Positions 56,845-64,000 of a stretch of 64,000 nucleotides of DNA are shown here, one piece after another. Source of the DNA: Actinomadura syzygii (GTDB lineage Bacteria > Actinomycetota > Actinomycetes > Streptosporangiales > Streptosporangiaceae); contig NZ_VSFF01000013.1 of the NCBI RefSeq assembly GCF_008085905.1, positions 344,769 to 408,768 on the forward strand, in the 5' to 3' direction. Positions within the stretch are counted from its first letter, which is position 1, and every line of letters begins with the position of its first letter. The notes under the pieces are model-generated. The model worked only from the letters and a program-made list of their open reading frames with translations, had not been told where the DNA came from and did no database searches. A program made the translations under genes and the position numbers.

Positions 56845-57713
56845 TCGACGACGCGTGTAAGAGTCACCTTGTCCGGAATGGTCTCGTCCACCTTCACGGT
56901 GTAGTCGCCGAAGGCCCGGGCGGGTCCGTCCACCTGGCGCACCACACTGATGAGGTCGAACAGGGTGTGAGAGGGCGCGGCACCGAACTGGTCGTTGTGG
57001 CTGAAGACGTACAGCCCGCGGAGCGTCATCTCTCCACGTGTCGAGGCCCTGTCGTGCTCGAACATCAAGCCCATCGACTGCCACAGCATCGCCAGGTCGT
57101 CGGAGGTGACGCCCGTCTTGCGGGCAAGGGGCGCGCTGAAGTGTCCGTAGCCCAGGTACAGCCCGTACGGGATGGCGTGCTTCCCGCCCATTTCCGTATC
57201 CTTCTCGGCCTCTTCCTTGGTCCGGGTGACACGTGTGATGCCGTGCTCCTGTGCCAGGACGGGGTCGATCGAGCGGGAGAAGGTGAGCTGAACCGGGCCC
57301 TGGACGCGTCCAGCCTGTTGGGAGCCGGTGGTCATGACGGCACCGAACATGCGGACGTCGTAGAAGGTCTGGCACATCCAGTCGCGTGCGCGTCCCTGGG
57401 CGGTGGTGTCCTTGCTCTTGTCCTTGGACTTGGGAATGCCTAGCGCCGTATAGGCCCGTTCGTGCTGGGAGTTCAGAGAGACCCCGGCCTCGACGTAGAT
57501 GTCGTAGCCGGGCCGGTTCTCGCCGAGCAGAGCAACCATGTTGCGAATCTTGCGTTTGATGGCGACATCGGTGACCAGCCCCTGCATGGTCTCAGGGTCG
57601 GTGCGGGGCATGCCTCCAGCGTCTGGGTCGCCGTTGGGGTTGCCATCTTTGACGTCGAAGAGGAGGACGAAGTCCTGCTTGCGCGTCGGGTCGAGATGGG
57701 CTTCTACGGTCAC
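56841..57713 (-). CDS. cas7c: Cascade backbone protein Cas7c (Csd2)
   Basis: A 290-residue Cas7/Csd2 family protein that coats the crRNA spacer. Family marks: DFVLLFDVKDGNPNGDPDAG at the start, MPRTDPETMQGLVTDVAIKR KIRN, FYDVRMFGAVMTTG, GPVQLTFSRSIDPVLAQEHG and GLYVFSHNDQFG. Start is GTG 57713, overlapping the cas8c stop by 4 bp. Confidence 0.96.
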   Translation of the reverse strand: MTVEAHLDPTRKQDFVLLFDVKDGNPNGDPDAGGMPRTDPETMQGLVTDVAIKRKIRNMVALLGENRPGYDIYVEAGVSLNSQHERAYTALGIPKSKDKSKDTTAQGRARDWMCQTFYDVRMFGAVMTTGSQQAGRVQGPVQLTFSRSIDPVLAQEHGITRVTRTKEEAEKDTEMGGKHAIPYGLYLGYGHFSAPLARKTGVTSDDLAMLWQSMGLMFEHDRASTRGEMTLRGLYVFSHNDQFGAAPSHTLFDLISVVRQVDGPARAFGDYTVKVDETIPDKVTLTRVVE

Positions 57714-59497
57714 GAGGGCTCCTGGTTCGTGGTTGTGAGGGCTCCGCCCGGCTGGCCGCCGCTCTTCTTGGCCTCCGTGGCGGCGCGCGCAGCAGCCATG
57801 TCGGCGGCTCGCTGGTGGTCGTAGCCGAGGATGAAGCGGGTCTGACCTGGCGCGTCCAGAACTAGAGGCAGACCGACCCGCGGCTCGATCAGCTGGCTGA
57901 GCTCTGCGAGTCGGCTGTCCAGCGCGTAACCGGCGCCGCGCGTCTCGTCGCGGCGGACGAGCTTCTTGATGTGCCCGTTGGCGTTGGTACGCAGCATCCG
58001 CATCGTGGCCTCGGGCTGGGTCATGGCAAGGCCGAAGTAGCGGTCGCGGATGGTGGCGTTCACGTCCGGGAGCGCGCGCCGCTGAATGGACTCCAAGACC
58101 GCGAAGAGGCGTCCCCACACATACGCGGTGTCGTTGAAGTTCTCATCGAGTCCGGGCATGACCTTCTCCTGATATGGGGGCCGTGTAAGAGCGAGTCTGA
58201 GCAGGGCGACACGCGCGAGATCGACGTGGTGGTCGTTGCGAATGTGGTGCAGCAGGCGCGGGATCAGGTGCGGCGGAGCCGGAGTTCCGCGAAGCGCAGC
58301 ACGAAAAAGGTCGCGCGCGAGTCCGCGGATCGAACTTCCTGACACGTATTGCTTCTTGCCCCGGTCCCATCGGCCAGTGGCGCGCACCATCTGCCACAAC
58401 GGCACGTAATGGTGTCCGTCCCTCCATCGGTCCGAGGAACTGTGGTCGCGGAACCAGGCGGCCAAGTGCCGCTTGACCTCGATGACGGGCATGTCGATCC
58501 AGTCACGGACGACCACGCGGCTCTGATTGGCTGAAAGGGTCAGGGCGTAGAAGGCGTTGGTATCCGCCACGGTGCCTGTCAGGCCTCGCCATGGTTCGGC
58601 GAGGAGCGCTCTGACATCGACTGGTTCCGGGTGTTCGATCATCATGACGTCGAAGTCGTCGGGCTCGCGCAGCCACCAAGTCAGCACGCTGTCGTCGCCC
58701 CGCAGCCGGTGACGCTCATCCGACAGCAATCGGTTCAGAGCCGCGATAGCCTGCTCGCCGCAGTCCTCGCACAACGGGGTGTTGACGAGTTGGACAGAGC
58801 CACCCCTTCCCTGCGCCGGCGTGTTCACTGAGACGAGCGCAGCGTTGCGTCCTCGCTTCGGGCGACCGTTCGCATCGATGCCGACCGGGATCAACGGGCC
58901 CTTGACCATGTCCGGGACGGTCTTGAGTAGGGAACCCACCTTGCCGCAAGCCAAGCAGATACCCTCATTGCCAGAGCCTTTCCTTGCGCGTGCCACGTCC
59001 GCCCAGAAGTCGACAGCAGCGGTGGAACGATGCGCCCACGTCTTCCCGACCATGACCGCGACCAGTTCCGACGCCTGGGGCGACTCAGGCAACTCGGCTA
59101 GGAGGTCGAGATGGCGCTCCTGGCCGAAGAATTCCGAGACGGTGCGGGCGAGTGGATCGGCGGTCGATTCTCGCCAATCGGCCAGCAATTTGAGATACGC
59201 GTCGTTGCGTCGTTCGGCACCTGCTTGAGCTTTGGCGGTGTCCTCCTTGGCCACGGCGAAGACGTACTCCAGCGTGTCCACCAGGAGCATCGGCGCAATT
59301 CCACTGGTCCGCGTCAGAGAAGGGCATATCTCAGGGATACCCGGCTTGTCATCCGCATTGACGAGCGGGATGAGCCTCCCCTCTCCCTGCTGGTCGATCC
59401 AAATTGCCCAATGCACCGTGCGCATGCGGTAATATGGCGGAATTCGATCGCCAATCCCCTGGCGTCGCACGTCATCGACAAGGCTGCCGATCAGCAC
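57710..59497 (-). CDS. cas8c: Cascade large subunit Cas8c (Csd1)
   Basis: A 595-residue large subunit of the type I-C effector, which reads the PAM and recruits Cas3. Visible family features: PPYYRMRTVHWAIWIDQQGE near the start, a zinc-binding pair GICLACGKVG and LCEDCGEQAI, ALTLSANQSRVVVRDWIDMP, and AYVWGRLFAVLESIQRRALP. Its gene may also contain an internal start for a small Cas11c subunit, as known for I-C, but I did not locate one. Start GTG 59497 is seven bases after GAGGAG, 3 bp after the cas5c stop. Confidence 0.95.
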   Translation of the reverse strand: MLIGSLVDDVRRQGIGDRIPPYYRMRTVHWAIWIDQQGEGRLIPLVNADDKPGIPEICPSLTRTSGIAPMLLVDTLEYVFAVAKEDTAKAQAGAERRNDAYLKLLADWRESTADPLARTVSEFFGQERHLDLLAELPESPQASELVAVMVGKTWAHRSTAAVDFWADVARARKGSGNEGICLACGKVGSLLKTVPDMVKGPLIPVGIDANGRPKRGRNAALVSVNTPAQGRGGSVQLVNTPLCEDCGEQAIAALNRLLSDERHRLRGDDSVLTWWLREPDDFDVMMIEHPEPVDVRALLAEPWRGLTGTVADTNAFYALTLSANQSRVVVRDWIDMPVIEVKRHLAAWFRDHSSSDRWRDGHHYVPLWQMVRATGRWDRGKKQYVSGSSIRGLARDLFRAALRGTPAPPHLIPRLLHHIRNDHHVDLARVALLRLALTRPPYQEKVMPGLDENFNDTAYVWGRLFAVLESIQRRALPDVNATIRDRYFGLAMTQPEATMRMLRTNANGHIKKLVRRDETRGAGYALDSRLAELSQLIEPRVGLPLVLDAPGQTRFILGYDHQRAADMAAARAATEAKKSGGQPGGALTTTNQEPS

Positions 59498-59500
59498 AAT

Positions 59501-60184
59501 TCAGCTCCTCACCTTTGTCGTCGCACCGGTTAGCATGACTCCCTCCGGCGGCACCTCCAAGACGCCGGAACGGAGTTCGGCATGGAACCAGTGGTAACTC
59601 TCTCCGCCGTCCTCATAGTGAATGCTGTGCAGCATCGGGCCCAGATCCCGGGTCTCGCTGATGGGCTTCAGCGAGGTGGCCTTCCCAAAACGGGCGGAGA
59701 ATTCACGCGTCCCCAGGAAGGGCTGGGAAAAGCAGGCACCCTTGTCGACGCGACGACGGAATTGCTCGCGGTACTTGATCTCGTTCCCCGTCGCCTGTGA
59801 ACGAAGACGGACCTGCGCGTGGATCCGGTACGCGACGTCTCTGAGTGCCACCGTGTTCCGCTGATCACGATCGTTTTCGATGTCGTACCGGACCGCAGGG
59901 TCGGCCATCATCCGCCGCACCCAGTCGTCCGAGGCCATCGACTTGGCCTCATTGCGGCGGATGGAGAACCACCGAATCGGTTTGAGCACTTCGATCTTAA
60001 CGACCAGGTACTCGAATTCGGGCCGCCAGAAGATGGCCTCTAGAACACCTCGCGCAGCTGAAGGGGTCATGACTTCGTAGCTGAACCGCTCGGCCTTCAA
60101 CTCTGGACGCGTAAAGCAGGCATACTCGCCGCTGACTTCGACGACGAGGGGGGCCTCCGGATAGTAGGGACGTGACCTCACCAT
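59501..60184 (-). CDS. cas5c: crRNA-processing Cascade protein Cas5c
   Basis: A 227-residue Cas5 of the I-C type: VVEVSGEYACFTRPELKAER with FSYEVMTPSAARGVLEAIFW, EYLVVKIEVLKPIRWFSIRR and CFSQPFLGTREFSARF. In I-C systems Cas5c replaces Cas6 and cuts the repeat to make crRNA; no cas6 is present here, in agreement. The start at 60184 overlaps the cas3 stop; a longer frame upstream is a cas3 shadow. Confidence 0.95.
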   Translation of the reverse strand: MVRSRPYYPEAPLVVEVSGEYACFTRPELKAERFSYEVMTPSAARGVLEAIFWRPEFEYLVVKIEVLKPIRWFSIRRNEAKSMASDDWVRRMMADPAVRYDIENDRDQRNTVALRDVAYRIHAQVRLRSQATGNEIKYREQFRRRVDKGACFSQPFLGTREFSARFGKATSLKPISETRDLGPMLHSIHYEDGGESYHWFHAELRSGVLEVPPEGVMLTGATTKVRS

Positions 60185-62373
60185 ACGAAGTCCTCTCCGA
60201 CGGGATCGGTGAACTCGATTCCGCGACACGCGTCGTAGGCGCCATGCCATTCGACGAGGTCGCCCAGCAGTGGGGCCGCCATGCCCTCCTGTAAGGCTTT
60301 GTCGGCCAACCGTTTCGGCAGCGCCGCCAAATAGGGTTGAATTCTGCGGAACACCCATGGTTCCGCTCCGGTTGGACGGAGCAGGAGGGCTCGTAGTTGC
60401 TCTCGTTCGGTGCCATCACCATAGGGAACAAGAACTGGGACAGTAAATTCGTCGATCAGCTTGAACTTCAATGCCACAGCCGGGAAATCGAATGCAGCCC
60501 GGTCACGCTGGATGTCGGCGCCAGGCCCGCTTTCTTCGAGATTTTTCAGCGCGTAGCGAGCACGGTAATAGGCGCTCAGGGCGTCGAGATCGTCAGGCAG
60601 GGCCAGCCCGGGACCGAAGCACGCACGGGTTGTGTCCAATGCTGCGCCATAGACCCGGCGGGCGCCTGCCGCACTGGCGTCGGCAGGATCGAAAATGACC
60701 ACCCGGCCCTGCTTCAGTCGCCCGTTGCGGTTGCACCTTCCGGCAGCCTGTTGCATCGCTTCAGCCACTGCGTACGCACGGAAGACGACGGGGAAGTCCA
60801 AGTCGACCCCGGCCTCGATGAGTTGGGTACTGACGGCCGCGACCGGCAGGCCCTTATCAAGCCGTGCCCGAACCTTGCGAAGTACCTCCCGCCGATGTCC
60901 GCCCGCCATGCGGGTCGATAGATGTAGCACTGGACCGTCGGTCACGGCTTCCATCTCACGGTGAAGCGCGGCTGCGTCACCGGTCGTGTTCACGATCGCC
61001 AGCACCGAGGATTCGGAAGCCATCTCGGTGGCGACCTGCGCCAGCGTCGGTTTGGGGTCGCAACGCCACTCGTAGCGCACGCGCGCCAGTCGGCGGAACA
61101 GCGGCTTAGGCTCGGCGACTACAGGACGAGGGTCAAGCCCCGCGAAAACCTCCAGAGCGAAGAACTCCGGTTGCGTTGCCGACGCCAGTAGCACACTCGA
61201 ACCGAAGTGTTCGGTCAAGTCCCGCAAGGCCGACAGGATCGGCAGCAGCATCGTGTCAGGCAAGGACTGCACCTCGTCCAACACGATCACCGAGCCCGCC
61301 AGCCGGTGCACCTTCCGCATCGCGGCGGGCTTTCGGCTGAACAGCGACTCGAAGAGCCGAACCGTTGTCGTAACCACCACCGGGGCGTCCCAGTTCTCGG
61401 CCGCCAACCGCTGCCACCGCCGCGACGGTGGCAGGCTCCCCATGTCGATCCCGCTGTGGTGCTCCAGAACGTGATCGTCCCCGAAGAGCCGGCGATACAC
61501 CTGAGCGTTCTGTTCAGTGATCGACATGTACGGCACAGCGACGATCACACGCCGCAGCCCGTGGCGAGCCGCGTGCTCAACGGCGAACCCGCCAGCAGCG
61601 ATAGTCTTGCCGGCACCGGTAGGGGCCGGGAACGGGAATATCCCTAGGGGCTGCGCAGCCGCGCCGATAACCTGTCGGTAAACGTCCTCTCGGATCTCGT
61701 CAACCGGAGCGACTTCCCGTCCGCTCAGATACTCTTCACGAGCACTCCGGAACACTTCCGCTAAGGACGATAGCCGAGGTGCCTCGGGCCTGAGGTATCC
61801 CATGAAATGCGTCTCGGTGTCCAGAAAATCCGCATCGACCAACGCGCTAAAAACCATGCGCAGCAGCAACTCCGCCACATGTACGTGCTCAGACGACTTC
61901 CCCCACTGGGGCACCGCCGACGAGCGGTCGTCAAGAATCTCAGGCACAAGTTCGGCTACGACACGAATTGCTTCCTGAACCCTAGCCTGGTCGGCGCCAT
62001 CAGCCCGAGCGAGCGCATCCTTCAGTGCGCGCCGTTCCGGCAGCCCCCCGTGGTGTCCGAGCACTGCCAGCGCGTATGGCCCAAGCCTCGCCTTCCGCGC
62101 TGCCAAGAGGACACCAGCAATCTTGTGGTCGATGCTGGCTCCGGACGGATCAAACACTCGGCCGCCACCGGCCTCAGCACGTGCCAGCCCCTCCTGCCAG
62201 GCACACGCTCCTTTGCCGACGTCATGGAGCAGCGCCAGACCTTCAGCCAACCGGCCAGCTCGAAAAACCGAACCATACGTGCGCGCCAAAGAAGCCGTAC
62301 CACGCAAATGATCAACTAGGCAGTGCCTATCACCGAATCCGTTGACACTATGCGCCCACAACTCCCCCGACAC
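60178..62373 (-). CDS. cas3: CRISPR-associated helicase-nuclease Cas3
   Basis: A 731-residue effector nuclease. N-terminal HD domain: LALLHDVGKGACAWQEGLAR, the following DHK and GHHGG motifs (residues 45-110). Helicase domain: Walker A PAPTGAGKTIAA, DEVQ box VIVLDEVQSLP, motif III LLASATQPEF, and motif VI QQAAGRCNRNG. It unwinds and degrades target DNA after recruitment by Cascade. The GTG start at 62373 has GAGGTG six bases upstream. First gene of the operon; the AT-richer upstream DNA holds the promoter. Confidence 0.96.
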   Translation of the reverse strand: MSGELWAHSVNGFGDRHCLVDHLRGTASLARTYGSVFRAGRLAEGLALLHDVGKGACAWQEGLARAEAGGGRVFDPSGASIDHKIAGVLLAARKARLGPYALAVLGHHGGLPERRALKDALARADGADQARVQEAIRVVAELVPEILDDRSSAVPQWGKSSEHVHVAELLLRMVFSALVDADFLDTETHFMGYLRPEAPRLSSLAEVFRSAREEYLSGREVAPVDEIREDVYRQVIGAAAQPLGIFPFPAPTGAGKTIAAGGFAVEHAARHGLRRVIVAVPYMSITEQNAQVYRRLFGDDHVLEHHSGIDMGSLPPSRRWQRLAAENWDAPVVVTTTVRLFESLFSRKPAAMRKVHRLAGSVIVLDEVQSLPDTMLLPILSALRDLTEHFGSSVLLASATQPEFFALEVFAGLDPRPVVAEPKPLFRRLARVRYEWRCDPKPTLAQVATEMASESSVLAIVNTTGDAAALHREMEAVTDGPVLHLSTRMAGGHRREVLRKVRARLDKGLPVAAVSTQLIEAGVDLDFPVVFRAYAVAEAMQQAAGRCNRNGRLKQGRVVIFDPADASAAGARRVYGAALDTTRACFGPGLALPDDLDALSAYYRARYALKNLEESGPGADIQRDRAAFDFPAVALKFKLIDEFTVPVLVPYGDGTEREQLRALLLRPTGAEPWVFRRIQPYLAALPKRLADKALQEGMAAPLLGDLVEWHGAYDACRGIEFTDPVGEDFVW

Positions 62374-62643
62374 GCTTCACCTCAATCCAACACAGGAAGC
62401 GCAACTCCGATGCACCGGATCGTATCTACACCCGACAAATGATCATTCAGCCTCCAAACAAGCGACCGAATCCGGTCAACGAAAGCAAGCAGAGGAACCT
62501 ACCGACAAGTTGTGTTCCACCGATGCCCTGCGCCCATCACTGACGAGTGGCGTAGAAGGCGCCAACCCATCCCAACGCAGCATTGACCCTCGTCCACCTG
62601 CAAAGATAGGGGCCCGCCCACGGCGGGGAGCCTGCGTAATCCG
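62374..62643. promoter_or_regulatory. cas operon promoter region, trailer side of the array
   Basis: About 270 bp between cas3 and the first (degenerate) repeat, clearly more AT-rich than the surroundings. It must hold the cas promoter on the minus strand. Because the array is read towards it, array transcripts could continue into cas3 unless terminated here; no clear terminator is visible. Confidence 0.55.
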
Positions 62644-64000
62644 ATTGCGCTCCTCGCCCGCTGGCGATAGCGGGCACCACATCGACCAGTTCAGCCAGCG
62701 TCACCGCGGGCCACCGCCAGTTGCGATCCTCGCCCGCCGCTGAGGGCGGGCGCCAGGTTCGGCGTGGCCGCGTTCTCGAAGTTGCGATCCTCGCCCGCCG
62801 CTGAGGGCGGGCGCCACAGCAGGCCAGGTGGCGGTCTTGGCGTCCTTGCCGGGTTGCGATCCTCGCCCGTCGCTGAGGGCGGGCGCCACGGCACAGCGCG
62901 GCGACGAGCGCCACGATTCCGCCAGGTTGCGATCCTCGCCCGTCGCTGAGGACGGGCGCCACTCCCCGTGGCGGGCGTCCCCGGCGATCGTCACGTCGTT
63001 GCGATCCTCGCCCGTCGCTGAGGGCGGGCGCCACAACCAGTTCCGGTCAATGACGGCCGCAGCGCCGCAATCGTTGCGATCCTCGCCCGTCGCTGAGGGC
63101 GGGCGCCACCACGACTGGCGGTTCGCCACGCCCATCACCATAGAGTTGCGATCCTCGCCCGTCGCTGAGGGCGGGCGCCACCTGCAGGCCCTGCCACTGA
63201 TCGCCGGTCCCCCACCCGTTGCGATCCTCGCCCGTCGCTGAGGGCGGGCGCCACCGGGCGCGGCCGGTGGCCGATGGCCCTGAACGTTGACGTTGCGATC
63301 CTCGCCCGTCGCTGAGGGCGGGCGCCACCCTGGAGCAGGGCGACTGCGAATGCCGCGTGGACGAGTTGCGATCCTCGCCCGTCGCTGAGGGCGGGCGCCA
63401 CCGGGGCTTCCTCCGGATGTTCTCGGTCAGGGTGAAGTTGCGATCCTCGCCCGTCGCTGAGGGCAGGCGCCACCGGGCGGCGGGACGGGCCCGACCCCTC
63501 CAGAAAGTTGCGATCCTCGCCCGTCGCTGAGGGCGGGCGCCACCCAGGTCACCGATATCCCGGCCGAGCGGGTTCGGATAGTTGCGATCCTCGCCCGTCG
63601 CTGAGGGCGGGCGCCACGCCAGTTCAAGCCGCTGAAGGGCTGCTCAGGCTGCGTGTTGCGATCCTCGCCCGTCGCTGAGGGCGGGCGCCACAGGGCGGGA
63701 CGGTCGGTAGACCACATGTCGGGTGGGGTGTTGCGATCCTCGCCCGTCGCTGAGGGCGGGCGCCACCCGGTCCGGATGTCGACGGCATGGCAAGCGGCAG
63801 GTTGCGATCCTCGCCCGTCGCTGAGGGCGGGCGCCACCGGAGAGCAGGCAGCCGAAAGGCGCGCGGCCACGGCGTTGCGATCCTCGCCCGTCGCTGAGGG
63901 CGGGCGCCACCGGAGAGCAGGCAGCCGAAAGGCGCGCGGCCACGGCGTTGCGATCCTCGCCCGTCGCTGAGGGCGGGCGCCACCGGAGAGCAGGCAGCCG
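62644..64000 (-). CRISPR. type I-C CRISPR array, 19 repeats visible, continues past the window
   Basis: 37-nt repeats start (plus coordinates) at 62644, 62720, 62781, 62853, 62926, 62998, 63073, 63145, 63218, 63292, 63365, 63437, 63507, 63581, 63655, 63730, 63801, 63874 and 63947. In crRNA sense (minus strand) the repeat begins GTGGCGCCCGCCC and ends GAGGATCGCAAC, as in actinobacterial I-C arrays. Spacers are 33-39 nt except one of 24 nt (62757-62780). Repeats at 62644, 62720 and 62781 carry mutations, strongest in the first, marking the trailer end. So the leader lies to the right of the window. The spacer at 63838-63873 recurs exactly at 63911-63946 and the partial one at 63984-64000 matches its start. 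Confidence 0.97.

Noticed and set aside
62537..63983. Several open frames with repeated RWRPPSATGEDRN- or ARPQRRARIAT-like peptides
   Set aside because: These are translations of the CRISPR repeats, not proteins.

Overview
The window is 64 kb of very GC-rich DNA with strong third-position GC bias, frequent GTG starts, GGAGG-type ribosome sites, a Tat-exported sulfatase, secreted S1 proteases, NB-ARC relics and an FxLD lanthipeptide cluster. Together these point to a filamentous actinomycete, probably Streptosporangiales/Thermomonosporaceae-like (genus is inference). Much of it is accessory DNA: gene remnants, frameshifted genes, IS fragments and long inverted repeats are common.

1-23 kb: stress and exported functions. 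A SigG-like ECF sigma factor, an alpha/beta hydrolase and a SnoaL-like protein form one minus-strand operon. An SRPBCC protein and a TetR repressor follow, under a promoter flanked by two matching operators. A sulfatase is paired with its formylglycine-generating enzyme, and an S1E-type protease has its own terminator. Then comes a graveyard: a decayed type I-E-like CRISPR remnant, a broken tyrosine integrase beside a tRNA/tmRNA 3'-end fragment, a frameshifted NB-ARC gene, a PadR plus membrane protein pair, an aerolysin-like protein between transposase fragments, three related small secreted Cys-Gly-Gly proteins, and a LexA cut off after its catalytic serine.

23-36.4 kb: a mobile element with an SpdB-like membrane protein, a TraB/FtsK-type DNA translocase, three small coupled transfer genes, a complete tyrosine recombinase, a winged-helix initiator-like protein and a HUH relaxase. 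It carries unusual DNA: 18 CGTACG palindromes just before traB, a run of TTAGGT repeats just after it, two very long hairpins, and a 10-bp-arm palindrome before the relaxase.

36.4-53 kb: a class I lanthipeptide cluster of the FxLD type. A divergent XRE/TPR regulator and a LOG-like protein lead to two methyltransferases, two endonuclease/exonuclease/phosphatase-fold proteins, a frameshifted HAD gene, a CPBP protease and two unknown proteins. The core follows: the FxLD-system isoaspartate-type methyltransferase, a 50-residue precursor peptide (47986..48138), a full LanB dehydratase with fused lyase domain, LanC, and a second stand-alone lyase-domain protein. Almost every gene overlaps the next by 4 bp, so the cluster is probably translated as a coupled operon.

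53-64 kb: iterated CAATCACG repeats ending in a strong hairpin, a frameshifted lipoprotein, then a complete type I-C CRISPR-Cas locus on the minus strand (cas3-cas5c-cas8c-cas7c-cas4-cas1-cas2). A 19-repeat array runs off the right edge. Its decayed repeats lie on the cas3 side, so the leader should be beyond the window, and the outermost spacers visible are copies of one another.
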